Part shown: in pieces, positions 8,932 to 18,894 of the stretch
Layout: each line of letters begins with the position of its first letter
Position numbering within the stretch: position 1 is the first letter of the stretch
Source: Thiomicrorhabdus sp.
Lineage (GTDB): Bacteria; Pseudomonadota; Gammaproteobacteria; Thiomicrospirales; Thiomicrospiraceae
Length of the DNA stretch: 64,000 bases
Assembly (NCBI RefSeq): GCF_963662555.1
Contig: NZ_OY759719.1
Coordinates: 2,562,985-2,626,984, forward strand
Direction of reading: 5' to 3'
Notes under the pieces: generated by a model
The model's input: only the letters and a program-made list of their open reading frames with translations
Database searches by the model: none
What the model was told of the DNA's origin: nothing
Translations under genes and position numbers: made by a program

Positions 8932-9591
8932 TTATATCCCTCTCAATCTATTACTAGGAACCCGAGACTTCTCTGTTTCACTAGGTGAAAAAACAGCCCT
9001 ATCCTCTGTATTACTTAAAATCAAAGACCCTGCACCAATCACATTCTCTTCGCCAATTTGAACATTGTCCCTAATCGTTGCATTAACTCCAACAAAGCTA
9101 AGACTACCTAAAGTTACACTGCCCGAAATAACTGCATGGGAGGCAATAAAACAGTGATCTTCAATCTTTGAATGATGCCCTATATGATTCCCACTCCACA
9201 AAATACAATTATCACCAATCTTAGTAAACGGCTGAATTACATTGTTTTCAAAAATAAAACAATTTTCCCCTACAGGTGTTCCATAGTATGTTGCCTTTGA
9301 GCTGATATAACTAACCAGGCTATAGCCTTTAGACTTCGCGTCTAAAAATTTTTCTTTGCGTGCTTTATTTACTTTTGCATAACTTATTGGAATAAAAAGT
9401 GAATATTCGTCCGGAGGATAATTCTCAATAATGTCCTCATAGGCTACAACTGGCAACCCAGAAAAAGAATCCTCGCTCATAAATGCTGCATCTACCGTAA
9501 ACCCTACAACATCATGCACACTGTCATTTTCTAGGTAGAAGTGGGCAATCTCAGCTATCTGCCCTATCCCAAAGATAATTACTTTAGCCAC
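8932..9591 (-). CDS. NeuD/PglD-type sugar O- or N-acyltransferase
   Basis: The 219-residue protein has an N-terminal Rossmann-like domain (VIIFGIGQIAEIAHFYL, residues 4-20) and a C-terminal left-handed beta-helix of hexapeptide repeats (about 105-200, for example IGDNCILWSGNHIGHHSKI). The pair GHH (about 138-140) is the catalytic histidine region of PglD/NeuD enzymes, which acetylate an amino sugar with acetyl-CoA. Its position directly after the WbqC and VioA-like genes suggests that it acylates the 4-amino-4,6-dideoxyhexose made by that enzyme. The acyl donor cannot be told from sequence. Confidence 0.78.
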   Translation of the reverse strand: MAKVIIFGIGQIAEIAHFYLENDSVHDVVGFTVDAAFMSEDSFSGLPVVAYEDIIENYPPDEYSLFIPISYAKVNKARKEKFLDAKSKGYSLVSYISSKATYYGTPVGENCFIFENNVIQPFTKIGDNCILWSGNHIGHHSKIEDHCFIASHAVISGSVTLGSLSFVGVNATIRDNVQIGEENVIGAGSLILSNTEDRAVFSPSETEKSRVPSNRLRGI

Positions 9592-9611
9592 ACACCCTCC
9601 AAAAAGGTCAT

Positions 9612-10304
9612 TTAATTAGTTAACGAATAGTTATTTAGAGCATGTTTAATGTTTGATTTATCATTAAACATCAAGATATCAATAATAGACAAATTTGGTA
9701 CAAATTCATTTTGAAACTGTTTGTATTCTATTTTAAGCGACTCTAAAAAATAAAGCTCTAATCCATTCTGTCGGAAAGCTCCACTTTCGTAAAGAGACCT
9801 TCCCCCTATTGCATTAACATACTCTGTTGCCTGCATTTTTTTACATATCTCAATAATCTTATCTTGTGATTTAAGAGTGTTGTTTTTCTCAATCTGACTC
9901 GAATAAATAAAATGAGTATAAATTCCCATATATTCAGATAATTTAAATAAAGAATAACCTATGAACCTTGCTAAGTTTTTTTCATTCTGCATAAGAATAT
10001 CTTTTAAAATAGGGAAAACATCTTGATAGTAAGGCGCGTTCTGATAATTTATTTCTATTAATTTTAAGATTTCGCTGGCGTTTTCACCAACTTCAGTTTC
10101 ATTAATTAATTTATTTTGACTTGCTTTTACTAATTGCAACGTAAATCGTTTGGGCTCAGCATCAACTAAAATGTTATTTCTATTAATAAATCCTTTTTTA
10201 ATGAAATTTACATCATCAAAAATCACAAATTGTTCAACTGCATTTATTAATTGCCAATAACCTATATATGGGAATAGATATGGTTGCATAATAGCTACTT
10301 TCAT
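9612..10304 (-). CDS. WbqC-like family protein
   Basis: The 230-residue protein begins MKVAIMQPYLFPYIGYWQLI and continues with FVIFDDVNFIKKGFINRN, the hallmark of the WbqC-like family. Members accompany dTDP-amino-sugar pathways in O-antigen loci; the reaction is poorly defined, with proposals including N-acyl transfer to a 4-amino sugar. It overlaps the aminotransferase upstream by 4 nt, so it is translationally coupled. Length is typical of the family. Confidence 0.82.
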   Translation of the reverse strand: MKVAIMQPYLFPYIGYWQLINAVEQFVIFDDVNFIKKGFINRNNILVDAEPKRFTLQLVKASQNKLINETEVGENASEILKLIEINYQNAPYYQDVFPILKDILMQNEKNLARFIGYSLFKLSEYMGIYTHFIYSSQIEKNNTLKSQDKIIEICKKMQATEYVNAIGGRSLYESGAFRQNGLELYFLESLKIEYKQFQNEFVPNLSIIDILMFNDKSNIKHALNNYSLTN

Positions 10305-11374
10305 AAAGCACCTTTAATTATATTGGTTACTTTTACAGTCGCTGACTGGGCTAAACCTGGATACATCGGTAGACAAAGGATTCGGCTAGCTATATCTCTT
10401 GATACATTACAAACCTGATCCGCTCCCAGATACTCCAAAGCATCTAAACTTGGGTAAAAATAGCGCCGTGAAATAATTTCATGTTCTTTAAGCGCCGCTT
10501 CAGCTTCTAGTAACTGGTCTTCTGATTCAAACAAAACAGGTGCATAAGCATAATTATTATTACTGTTTTTACTCCACTTCTGAAAAGCTACCAGGCCTGG
10601 TAGTTTTTCAGAATAGTTTTGCCATACATTTCTACGTTGTTGTTTGATGACATCTATTTCATCCAAAACAGACAAGCCCATTGCCGCTTCAAACTCGTTC
10701 ATCTTGGCATTGGTTCCAACAAAATCTATTGTAGTTGGGCTGGTGATACCGAAGTTAATCAGTAAGCGGATTTTTTTTGCCATCTCATCATCATTAGTAA
10801 TAACCGCGCCACCTTCAATGGTATGGAAGAGTTTGGTTGCGTGGAAACTTACGGTACTAATATCACCATAATTTAAAACACTTTGGCCTTTATATTCTGT
10901 GCCAAACGCATGGGCAGCATCGTAAATTACTTTTAGGTTGTGCTTATCCGCAATGGATTGGATAACTTCAACCTCACAGGGATTACCAAACACATGCACC
11001 GGCACTATCGCGCAGGTATTATCATTGATTAATGCTTCAATATTTGCAGGATCAAGATTAAAGCTCTCTTGATTAATATCAGCGAATACTGGTTTTAATC
11101 CTTCCCACGCCAAAGTACTGGTCGTTGCCACAAAGCTAAAGGGGGTAGTAATGACCTCACCCTTTAAATCCAATGCTTTATACGCCAATTGCAAAGCAAA
11201 AGAACCATTGGCAACCAGAATTAGATTTTTTACACCCAAATACTCAGCTAACCGTTGTTCTAGTTTTTGTAGCAATGGTCCGTTATTGGTCAACCAACCA
11301 CTCTCAAACACCTCATCTATATAAGCTTTATATTTTTCTTTATTCGGTAAATAAGGCTTGGTGACAGGAATCAC
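10301..11374 (-). CDS. DegT/DnrJ/EryC1 aminotransferase, VioA-like
   Basis: The 357-residue PLP enzyme of sugar aminotransferase type shows TKPYLPNKEKY (5-15), the loop SGWLTNNGP, the aspartate DAAHAFG and the Schiff-base lysine in SFHATKLFHTIEGGAV. The FHATK-LF-T-EGG pattern resembles VioA, which makes dTDP-4-amino-4,6-dideoxyglucose from dTDP-4-keto-6-deoxyglucose. The substrate would come from rfbA and rfbB immediately upstream, and the product would be acylated by the NeuD/PglD-like or WbqC-like neighbour. It is coupled at both ends by 1-4 nt overlaps. The exact amino-sugar isomer is inference. It carries one copy of the CCAGGCCTGG palindrome, read as LPGLV. Confidence 0.82.
   Translation of the reverse strand: MIPVTKPYLPNKEKYKAYIDEVFESGWLTNNGPLLQKLEQRLAEYLGVKNLILVANGSFALQLAYKALDLKGEVITTPFSFVATTSTLAWEGLKPVFADINQESFNLDPANIEALINDNTCAIVPVHVFGNPCEVEVIQSIADKHNLKVIYDAAHAFGTEYKGQSVLNYGDISTVSFHATKLFHTIEGGAVITNDDEMAKKIRLLINFGITSPTTIDFVGTNAKMNEFEAAMGLSVLDEIDVIKQQRRNVWQNYSEKLPGLVAFQKWSKNSNNNYAYAPVLFESEDQLLEAEAALKEHEIISRRYFYPSLDALEYLGADQVCNVSRDIASRILCLPMYPGLAQSATVKVTNIIKGAL
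10591..10600. repeat. CCAGGCCTGG palindrome, copy 1
   Basis: Perfect 16-bp form CTACCAGGCCTGGTAG, within the aminotransferase gene (LPGLV). Confidence 0.9.
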
Positions 11375-12246
11375 TAGATACTATCCTTTAATAAACCTAC
11401 TAAATACTCACCATAACTGTTTTTGGAGAGTGCTTTTGCTGTCTCTAATACTTGTTCATCACTAAGCCAACCATTCCGCCAAGCAATCTCTTCCAAACAG
11501 GCAATTTTATAACCTTGACGTTTTTCAATAGTTTCTACGAACATAGCCGCTTCTAATAAACTTTCATGAGTACCCGTGTCAAGCCAGGCAAAACCTCTAC
11601 CAAGCAATTCGACATTGAGGCTACCGCGTTCCATATACATTTGGTTAATTGTAGTAATTTCTAACTCACCCCTTTTGGATGGTTGAACTTGTTTAGCCAT
11701 TTCTATAACCTGGTTGTCATAAAAGTAAAGTCCAGTTACAGCGAAGTTTGATTGTGGTTTCTCTGGTTTCTCTTCAATACTTATCGCTTTTTTACTCTCG
11801 TCAAAAGTAACAACTCCGAATCGTTCTGGATCTTTTACTTGGTAACCGAAGACACTAGCTCCTTCCTTTCTTGATGCCGCACGTTTTAAAATCGGCGTAA
11901 ATCCATGACCCCAAAAGATATTGTCGCCTAAAACTAAACAGACACTATCCTTACCGATAAACTCTTCGCCAATAATAAATGCTTGAGCTAAACCATCTGG
12001 TGTTGGCTGAACAGCATAAGATAGATTAACCCCAAACTCAGAACCATCACCAAGCATCCGAACAAAACCCTCTTGATCTTCTGGCGTGGTGATAATCAAT
12101 ATATCTTGAATACCTGCAAGCATTAAAACAGACAACGGATAATAAATCATCGGCTTGTCATAAACAGGCAATAACTGTTTAGATACCCCTTTGGTGATTG
12201 GGTATAAACGTGTTCCAGAACCGCCAGCTAAAATAATCCCTTTCAT
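11374..12246 (-). CDS. rfbA: Glucose-1-phosphate thymidylyltransferase
   Basis: The 290-residue protein starts [18 protein letters not shown], the nucleotidyltransferase signature, and has [13 protein letters not shown] and the full RmlA length. It makes dTDP-glucose from dTTP and glucose-1-phosphate, the first step to dTDP-deoxysugars. It overlaps the rfbB stop and the aminotransferase start by single bases. No rfbC or rfbD follows, so the 4-keto intermediate probably goes to the amino sugar rather than to rhamnose here. Confidence 0.95.
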   Translation of the reverse strand: MKGIILAGGSGTRLYPITKGVSKQLLPVYDKPMIYYPLSVLMLAGIQDILIITTPEDQEGFVRMLGDGSEFGVNLSYAVQPTPDGLAQAFIIGEEFIGKDSVCLVLGDNIFWGHGFTPILKRAASRKEGASVFGYQVKDPERFGVVTFDESKKAISIEEKPEKPQSNFAVTGLYFYDNQVIEMAKQVQPSKRGELEITTINQMYMERGSLNVELLGRGFAWLDTGTHESLLEAAMFVETIEKRQGYKIACLEEIAWRNGWLSDEQVLETAKALSKNSYGEYLVGLLKDSI

Positions 12247-13343
12247 TATTTATTCCCTAATCTTTCTCTTTGATAACTTCCATCTTGCACATGCTTACAC
12301 CAGGCCTGGTTATCCAGATACCATTCAACAGTCTTTTTAATACCTGATTCAAAAGTTTCTTGCGGTGTCCAACCTAGTTCTTTTTGAATTTTACTCGCGT
12401 CAATCGCATAACGCATATCATGACCAGGACGATCAGCTACATATGTAATTTGATCTTCATACTTGGTTTCTTTCGGCTTTACTTTGTCGAGGATTTTACA
12501 AATTGTTTTTACAACGTCGATATTTTGTTTTTCATTATGACCGCCAATATTATAAGTTTCTCCAACTTGACCGTTAGTTGCTACTTTAATCAATGCTCTT
12601 GCGTGGTCTTCAACATACAGCCAATCACGTATTTGATTACCTTGACCATAGACTGGAAGTGGCTTGTCCTCTAGTGCATTTAGTATTACCAACGGAATTA
12701 ACTTTTCTGGAAAGTGATAGGGACCATAGTTATTTGAGCAGTTGGTAACTAATGTTGGTAGGCCAAAAGTCCTTTGCCATGCTCTTACTAAATGATCACT
12801 TCCGGCCTTACTCGCTGAATAAGGAGAACTTGGTTCATAAGCAGTTTCCTCAGTAAACATAGGTAATATACCTTGCTCTGAGTCTAATACTTCATCGGGA
12901 TGAGGTAAATCACCATACACTTCATCCGTAGAGACATGATGAAAGCGAAAATTGGCTTTTTTATCACCATCAAGCTGATTCCAGTAAGCTCTTGCCTGTT
13001 CCAGCAAAGTATAAGTTCCTACGATATTGGTTTGAATAAACTCACCAGGTCCATCAATAGAACGGTCCACATGAGATTCTGCTGCTAGGTGCATAACAAT
13101 GTCTGGTTGATACTTTTCAAAAATTTGCTTAATCCCTTGGATATCACAAATATCAAATTTTTCAAACTTGTAACGGGGATTTTGATCGATTGTCGTGAGA
13201 GACTCTAGGTTACCAGCGTAAGTTAACTTATCTACATTGACGACGTTATGATTAGTGCTGTTAATCAGCTCCCTGACAACAGCAGAACCAATAAAACCTG
13301 CTCCACCAGTTACAATAATAGTCTTGGCTTGATTATTATTCAT
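12246..13343 (-). CDS. rfbB: dTDP-glucose 4,6-dehydratase
   Basis: The extended short-chain dehydrogenase has [15 protein letters not shown] near the start, the STDEVYGDL loop and the catalytic [11 protein letters not shown] motif, giving dTDP-4-keto-6-deoxyglucose. I place the start at 13343, where ATG overlaps the cysQ TGA in a 4-nt coupling ([14 protein letters not shown], 365 aa); an ATG five codons further upstream is possible but less usual. A CCAGGCCTGG copy encodes NQAW near the C-terminus. Confidence 0.95.
   Translation of the reverse strand: MNNNQAKTIIVTGGAGFIGSAVVRELINSTNHNVVNVDKLTYAGNLESLTTIDQNPRYKFEKFDICDIQGIKQIFEKYQPDIVMHLAAESHVDRSIDGPGEFIQTNIVGTYTLLEQARAYWNQLDGDKKANFRFHHVSTDEVYGDLPHPDEVLDSEQGILPMFTEETAYEPSSPYSASKAGSDHLVRAWQRTFGLPTLVTNCSNNYGPYHFPEKLIPLVILNALEDKPLPVYGQGNQIRDWLYVEDHARALIKVATNGQVGETYNIGGHNEKQNIDVVKTICKILDKVKPKETKYEDQITYVADRPGHDMRYAIDASKIQKELGWTPQETFESGIKKTVEWYLDNQAWCKHVQDGSYQRERLGNK
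12300..12309. repeat. CCAGGCCTGG palindrome, copy 2
   Basis: 12-bp form ACCAGGCCTGGT within rfbB (NQAW). Confidence 0.9.
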
Positions 13344-14122
13344 TTGACAACAAACCAACTATTGAGAAGTTTTTCTTTATTATAAATATGAGATGAATAC
13401 CCTCCATACTCATACTGTTGCAAGTGCATTCCTGCCTCTTTTACAATGGCATGCGCCGCACCCGTGTCCCATTCCATGGTTGGCCCCAGTCGTGGATAAA
13501 TATCCGCTTCACCTTCGGCCACTAAACAGATTTTAAGTGAACTCCCTATTGAGACTAGCTCCTTCTCTTTATTGGTTTCAATCGCATCAATAAAGGCTTT
13601 GGTTTCGTCTGACATATGCGAGCGACTAGCTACGATTTTATACGACTTACGCTCTTGTTCTGTTTTTAAAGGCAGTCTTTGACCATCCTTAAACGCACCT
13701 TCACCTTGTTTTGCCCAATAGGTAGTATTTAACGCAGGTGCATAGACAACGCCTAACACAGGCGTATCTTTGTGTATAAGTGCAATATTGACAGTAAACT
13801 CACCATTCTTCTTAACAAATTCCTTCGTACCATCAACAGGATCAACCAACCAAAAGTATTCCCAGTTTTTTCTCACTTGGTAGGGAATGTCCTTACCTTC
13901 TTCAGAAAGAATTGGAATTTGAGTACCGTTTTGCTGATCAAGTTTTAGCAGGCCTGCTTCAATAATATAGTGAGCTGCTTTATCGGCTTCAGTCAAAGGA
14001 GACTCATCAGCTTTGAATTCGACGTCAAAATCTTTTTCGTAGACAGCTATAATGGCTTCGCCCGCTATCTTCGCTAGAGTGACAATATCTTGTATGTTAA
14101 TTTTATTGAGCATTATGAACAT
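13340..14122 (-). CDS. cysQ: 3'(2'),5'-bisphosphate nucleotidase
   Basis: The 260-residue inositol-monophosphatase-fold protein has [12 protein letters not shown] (the DPxDGT metal site), ILSEEGKDI (the upstream EE metal ligands) and [15 protein letters not shown] near the end. It converts PAP, the by-product of sulfotransferases, to AMP. In this locus it would relieve product inhibition of the two sulfotransferases. The start could be the ATG three codons in (MLNKINIQ); neither start has a strong ribosome site. It lies between cysC and rfbB. Confidence 0.93.
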   Translation of the reverse strand: MFIMLNKINIQDIVTLAKIAGEAIIAVYEKDFDVEFKADESPLTEADKAAHYIIEAGLLKLDQQNGTQIPILSEEGKDIPYQVRKNWEYFWLVDPVDGTKEFVKKNGEFTVNIALIHKDTPVLGVVYAPALNTTYWAKQGEGAFKDGQRLPLKTEQERKSYKIVASRSHMSDETKAFIDAIETNKEKELVSIGSSLKICLVAEGEADIYPRLGPTMEWDTGAAHAIVKEAGMHLQQYEYGGYSSHIYNKEKLLNSWFVVK

Positions 14123-14128
14123 TTTTCT

Positions 14129-14722
14129 TTAAATATAATTATGTTGTTGTAAGTAGTTGATGACATTTTGGGCGGCGGCCTCAATGGTAATGCCATCATT
14201 CTTTATGTGAACTTCAGGCTTACTCGGCACTTCGTAAGGCGAGTCAATTCCAGTAAAGTCTTTAATCTCACCTGCACGTGCTTTTTTATATAAACCTTTA
14301 GGGTCTCGTTGTTCACACGTACTTAAAGGCGTATCAATAAACACCTCAATAAACTCACCAGGCCTGGATATTTTCCTCACCATATTCCTGTCCACTTCAA
14401 AAGGGGAGATAAAAGCGGTTAGAACAATTAAACCAGAATCACAAAAGAGTTTAGCTACTTCACCGACACGACGAATATTCTCAACACGATCTTCTTCTGA
14501 AAACCCCAGCCCTTTATTTAAGCCATGACGAACATTATCGCCATCTAGAAGATAGGTATGCTTGTTCATTTTAAACAGAAGGTTTTCAACGGCATTAGCT
14601 ACCGTAGATTTTCCGCTACCACTTAATCCTGTAAACCAGAGAATACAAGGAGTTTGCTTTTTAAGCTGGGCTCTTTCTTTTTGAGTAATGTGATGGTCAT
14701 GCCACACTATATTTTCATTCAT
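14129..14722 (-). CDS. cysC: Adenylylsulfate (APS) kinase
   Basis: The 197-residue protein has the Walker A motif GLSGSGKST (32-40), the substrate loop [20 protein letters not shown] and [21 protein letters not shown], all diagnostic of APS kinase. It makes PAPS from the APS produced by CysDN. Just upstream is an SLC13-type permease, and cysQ follows 6 nt after its stop. A palindrome copy encodes ISRPGEF. Confidence 0.96.
   Translation of the reverse strand: MNENIVWHDHHITQKERAQLKKQTPCILWFTGLSGSGKSTVANAVENLLFKMNKHTYLLDGDNVRHGLNKGLGFSEEDRVENIRRVGEVAKLFCDSGLIVLTAFISPFEVDRNMVRKISRPGEFIEVFIDTPLSTCEQRDPKGLYKKARAGEIKDFTGIDSPYEVPSKPEVHIKNDGITIEAAAQNVINYLQQHNYI
14358..14367. repeat. CCAGGCCTGG palindrome, copy 3
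   Basis: Core 10 bp within cysC (SRPGE). Confidence 0.9.
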
Positions 14723-14738
14723 TTTTATTCAATCTTAC

Positions 14739-16475
14739 TTAAAACGGAAAAAACATGGGAACTAGAGCCAACACTATTAAAGAATACAAAATGGTCAAAG
14801 GCAAACCTGCTTGTATATAGTGTTTAAACTTGTAATTTCCAGGTCCATATACCATTAGATTTGTTTGATAACCATAAGGTGTCATAAAACTTGCACTGGC
14901 CGCATAAGCCACGACCATAATAAATGGCCATGGACTTACACTTAAAATTTCTGCGGTTGCTAAAGCGATTGGAAAGCCAATTGCTGCAGAGGCATTATTG
15001 GTAATGATTTCGGTTAATAACAATGTCAGTAAAAACACGCCTATTAAACTCCCCATCACACCCCAAGCAGAGAATAGGCTCATGACCCAACCCGCAATCA
15101 TTTCAGATACGCCTGTACTCATCATCACACTGGCAATACCTAAGGCAGAACCAATTACAATCATGAGTTCGTAGGGAAAACGTCTTTTAACCTCTGCAAA
15201 AGTAATGAGTTTAAAAGCAAATAAACCCGCCAGCAGTATCATTAACCCTTTTAACAAGGGAATTATACTCAATGCAGCCAAACTTAATACTGTAATGAAA
15301 CCGCCACCAACCAATAAGCTTTGTAGGTTACTTAGTGAGGCAAAGGATTTTATTTGTGAATAAAAATAAAAGTTTTGTTTTAGGTTTTCACGTTTATAAA
15401 AATCACTCCCAGTTGCCAGCACTAAGGTATCGCCTGGTTGTAACTCAATATCAGCCAATCTTTTATTTAACTGGTCGCCACCCCGTTTAATCGCCACCAC
15501 AGCTGCATCAAATTTATTTCTAAATCCGGCTTCTTTGATGGTGCTACCAATCAGGCTTGAGGTGTGTGCTAATATCACTTCAACTAAGTTAGGTTGCTGT
15601 ATATTGCTACTGCCTCCTGCTAAAGCAAGCCCTGCTTGCTGTAATAACTCAGGAGCTTCTTTTATATCCCCCGTAAACAATAGTCGATCTTGGACTTCAA
15701 TTACTTGCTCGGGACCCACTGGGCTAATTAAGTTTCCGTTTCGATAAATTTGCACTAAAAACAGGCTACCCAATTCCCTTAAACCCGCCTGCTGTATTGT
15801 CTTACCAATCATTTTTGAATCAAGCACTATTTTTGATTCAATAAAGTACTGTTCGGCAATAGCTTGCTTCACCTCTATCTCTGGTAAAAATCGACTACTT
15901 ACAAAGGCAATAACAAGGATACCAATTAGTAGCAAAGGTAACCCAACATAAAGGAAATCAAACAATCCTAACTCTGGCAGACCTGCTTGAACAACAAAAC
16001 CATTAATGATTAGATTTGTTGATGTACCGACTAACGTTAATGTTCCACCCAATATCGCAATATAGGATAGGGGGATTAATAACTTTGACGCAGTATGATA
16101 TGAGTTATTTTTAACCGATGATAGTAGCGTAGCGACAACAGCCGTATTGTTTAAAAAAGCGGAACTTAATCCAACTAAGGCTCCCATTCGTAAATAGGAG
16201 TGTTTTTCGCTTTTAACAAAAAGTAACTTTGAGATTACGTTAATCCAACTTGTTCTCTCTAAGACAAAACTCACCAGCAACAAGGCTATAAGCGTGATTA
16301 AAGCTGGATTTACAAAGTTACCAAGTAAGCTTTCCAAACTAATTAAACCCGTTAGGTAGTAGATAAATACTAATCCACCAAACAATTTAAAAGCTTGTGT
16401 TTTCCCTCTTGCCAATAATGCGAGCAAGGCGATGAGTGATCCAAATACTAACCAAGTCGTCACAATATTAATCAA
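14739..16475 (-). CDS. SLC13-type permease with internal TrkA-C (RCK_C) domains, probable sulfate transporter
   Basis: The 578-residue membrane protein has a hydrophobic half of about five spans, including SAFLNNTAVVATLL and LVGTSTNLIINGF (the NT and STN signature of DASS/SLC13 carriers). Two soluble RCK_C modules follow in the middle (about 210-375; QQAGLRELGSLFLVQI and IKEAGFRNKFDAAVVAI), then a second membrane half with ITNNASAAIGFPIA. Relatives such as algal SLT-type carriers move sulfate with sodium. Its place between cysN (4-nt overlap) and cysC points to sulfate uptake for PAPS synthesis. Substrate is inferred from context. Confidence 0.82.
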   Translation of the reverse strand: MINIVTTWLVFGSLIALLALLARGKTQAFKLFGGLVFIYYLTGLISLESLLGNFVNPALITLIALLLVSFVLERTSWINVISKLLFVKSEKHSYLRMGALVGLSSAFLNNTAVVATLLSSVKNNSYHTASKLLIPLSYIAILGGTLTLVGTSTNLIINGFVVQAGLPELGLFDFLYVGLPLLLIGILVIAFVSSRFLPEIEVKQAIAEQYFIESKIVLDSKMIGKTIQQAGLRELGSLFLVQIYRNGNLISPVGPEQVIEVQDRLLFTGDIKEAPELLQQAGLALAGGSSNIQQPNLVEVILAHTSSLIGSTIKEAGFRNKFDAAVVAIKRGGDQLNKRLADIELQPGDTLVLATGSDFYKRENLKQNFYFYSQIKSFASLSNLQSLLVGGGFITVLSLAALSIIPLLKGLMILLAGLFAFKLITFAEVKRRFPYELMIVIGSALGIASVMMSTGVSEMIAGWVMSLFSAWGVMGSLIGVFLLTLLLTEIITNNASAAIGFPIALATAEILSVSPWPFIMVVAYAASASFMTPYGYQTNLMVYGPGNYKFKHYIQAGLPLTILYSLIVLALVPMFFPF

Positions 16476-17917
16476 GCATTTAATACATCGTTAATCGACT
16501 TACATTCCCATTCAGGAAAGTGCTGTCGAATCAATGAGTTTAAGTCTTTTTCAAAAGGCGTGTATTCACGACTTGCTGCATTTAATGTGACATCTTGTGA
16601 TTTCTTAACAATCATACCCGCTGCTAAAGTGGCATTGGTGTATTTATCAATCACGATAAAAGAGCCCGTGCCTTTAATTGCCGAGTACGGATCAAAAGAA
16701 ATTATTTGATTCAAACACAATTGACACTGAGCAATTTCATTAAGCTCTAAAGTTTCAGCAGCTCCTCTTTCCAAGGTGTTCACATCGACTTTAAAGTCAA
16801 TTTCACTAAAACGCCCCGTGGTGACATTGGTTGCACGTTTAATAAGGTAATCTGTTCCAGGACGCATGGCAACTTCATCCATCCATACCAACATGACCTC
16901 TAAATTATCCGCAACCTCAGGTATATCAGAACTCTTAACAATCATGTCACCACGACTGATATCAACCTCATCATTTAGAGTTAACGTTATTGCCATGGGT
17001 GCAAATGCTGTTTCTACTTCCATTGTGTCCTTTGAAACTGCTGGCTGTATAACTTGTTTAATAGTTGATGTTTTCATTGAAGGTAAAACCGTAATCCCAT
17101 CACCTACAGCAATACTCCCCGCGGCAATGGTGCCGCAGAATCCACGAAAGTCTAAGTGAGGTCGGTTAACATACTGAACAGGAAAACGGAAGTGTTCATG
17201 GTCAATTGAATCTCCGATTTCGATCGTATCGAGCAATTGCATTAGGGGTGCTTCTTTAAACCAAGGCATATTTTCACTTGGGTTTACAACGTTATCACCC
17301 GTTAAGGCTGATACAGGACTGAAGATTGGATTTTCAATACCAAGCTCTTTGGCAAACTCAGAGTATTCTGCTCTAATTTCATTAAAACGCTGTTCACTAA
17401 AATCGACCAAGTCCATTTTATTAACTGCCACCACTATATTTTTAATGCCTAGTAAGCTAGTGATATAGCTGTGTCGACGAGTTTGAGTCTGAACACCATA
17501 GCGTGCATCAATCAAAATAATAGCTAAATCAGCAGTAGAAGCACCTGTTGCCATATTGCGAGTGTATTGTTCATGACCTGGAGTATCGGCAATGATGAAC
17601 TTGCGTTTATCGGTTGCAAAGAAGCGGTAGGCGACGTCAATGGTAATACCTTGTTCACGCTCAGATTGAAGACCGTCAACTAATAATGCCAAATCAACGT
17701 CTTCACCTGTCGTACCATGTTTTTTAGAATCCTTATTGATTGCCGCTAATTGATCTTCAAAGATCATTTTGCTGTCATGCAGTAAACGACCTATCAAAGT
17801 ACTTTTACCATCATCCACACTTCCGCAAGTGATAAAGCGCAATAATTCTTTATTCTCATGTTGCTTAAGATACGCTTCGATATCGGTTTCTAATAAATCT
17901 GTTTTCTCTACTGCCAT
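16472..17917 (-). CDS. cysN: Sulfate adenylyltransferase, GTPase subunit
   Basis: The 481-residue translation-factor-like GTPase has CGSVDDGKST (31-40), DTPGHEQYTRNMATGAS and the guanine motif NKMD. It couples GTP hydrolysis to APS synthesis with CysD. It is a stand-alone CysN with no fused APS kinase; cysC is separate downstream. It starts 12 nt after the cysD stop. Confidence 0.97.
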   Translation of the reverse strand: MAVEKTDLLETDIEAYLKQHENKELLRFITCGSVDDGKSTLIGRLLHDSKMIFEDQLAAINKDSKKHGTTGEDVDLALLVDGLQSEREQGITIDVAYRFFATDKRKFIIADTPGHEQYTRNMATGASTADLAIILIDARYGVQTQTRRHSYITSLLGIKNIVVAVNKMDLVDFSEQRFNEIRAEYSEFAKELGIENPIFSPVSALTGDNVVNPSENMPWFKEAPLMQLLDTIEIGDSIDHEHFRFPVQYVNRPHLDFRGFCGTIAAGSIAVGDGITVLPSMKTSTIKQVIQPAVSKDTMEVETAFAPMAITLTLNDEVDISRGDMIVKSSDIPEVADNLEVMLVWMDEVAMRPGTDYLIKRATNVTTGRFSEIDFKVDVNTLERGAAETLELNEIAQCQLCLNQIISFDPYSAIKGTGSFIVIDKYTNATLAAGMIVKKSQDVTLNAASREYTPFEKDLNSLIRQHFPEWECKSINDVLNA

Positions 17918-17929
17918 AACCGTAATCCT

Positions 17930-18838
17930 TTAGAAGTACCCTTCAATTTTTTTCTTTTCCATTGAGCCTGCTTCATCATGATCAATTAGGCGACCTTGTC
18001 TTTCTGAGACTTTGGTAAGAAGCATTTCTTGAATGATTTCTGGAAGCGTTGCGGCTTCAGAAGGCACAGCCCCTGTTAATGGGTAACAACCTAGAGTTCT
18101 AAAACGCACTTTTTCCATTTTAGCAGTTTTACGAAGTTCTTCTGGCATACGGTCATCATCGACCATAATCTTTGTACCACCATACTCAACCACTGGACGT
18201 TCTTTAGAAAAGTATAAGTCTGGAATTGGGACTCTTTCTAAATAGATATACTGCCAAATATCAAGCTCTGTCCAGTTTGATAGAGGAAAGACTCGGATTG
18301 ATTCGCCTTTTTGATGGCGGCCATTATAGATTTCCCACAATTCTGGACGTTGATTCTTTGGATCCCAACGATGATTCTTATCACGAAAAGAGTAGATACG
18401 TTCTTTTGCACGTGATTTCTCTTCATCACGACGTGCTCCACCAAATACTGCATCATACTTATAAATATCCAACATCTGACGAAGCCCTTCAGTCTTCATG
18501 ATGTCGGTATGCATAGCAGATCCGTGGGTAAATGGAGATATATCTAAGTCTTCCCCTTTAGGATTGATATGCACAATTAATTCCATGCCAACATCTTTAG
18601 CCCGTTGGTCACGGAACTCAATCATCTCTTTGAACTTCCATGTAGTATCAACATGCACTAAAGGAAAAGGAGGTGGCGCAGGATAAAAGGCTTTTTGAGC
18701 CAAATGTAGCATAACCGATGAATCCTTTCCTACACTATAAAGCATTGCAGGATTTTCAAACTCTGCAATCACTTCTCGCATAATATGAATGGATTCTGCT
18801 TCAAGTTTTCTAAGATGGGTTAATCTGTTATTATTCAT
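17930..18838 (-). CDS. cysD: Sulfate adenylyltransferase, small subunit
   Basis: The 302-residue PP-loop ATP pyrophosphatase-fold protein has [16 protein letters not shown] (the SxGKDS loop) and the C-terminal [23 protein letters not shown] family end. It transfers AMP to sulfate. It is the first gene of the sulfate activation block. No cysH or cysIJ lies in the window, so the block is set up to make PAPS rather than to assimilate sulfide. Confidence 0.97.
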   Translation of the reverse strand: MNNNRLTHLRKLEAESIHIMREVIAEFENPAMLYSVGKDSSVMLHLAQKAFYPAPPPFPLVHVDTTWKFKEMIEFRDQRAKDVGMELIVHINPKGEDLDISPFTHGSAMHTDIMKTEGLRQMLDIYKYDAVFGGARRDEEKSRAKERIYSFRDKNHRWDPKNQRPELWEIYNGRHQKGESIRVFPLSNWTELDIWQYIYLERVPIPDLYFSKERPVVEYGGTKIMVDDDRMPEELRKTAKMEKVRFRTLGCYPLTGAVPSEAATLPEIIQEMLLTKVSERQGRLIDHDEAGSMEKKKIEGYF

Positions 18839-18894
18839 TCATTAAAAACCTTTTAATATTTTATCCACTCAAATAATTCATCTAAAGACAAAAA

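Noticed and set aside
13344-13358. Upstream extension of rfbB by five codons
   Set aside because: The ATG at 13343 overlaps the cysQ stop in the usual 4-nt way and matches the family start better.
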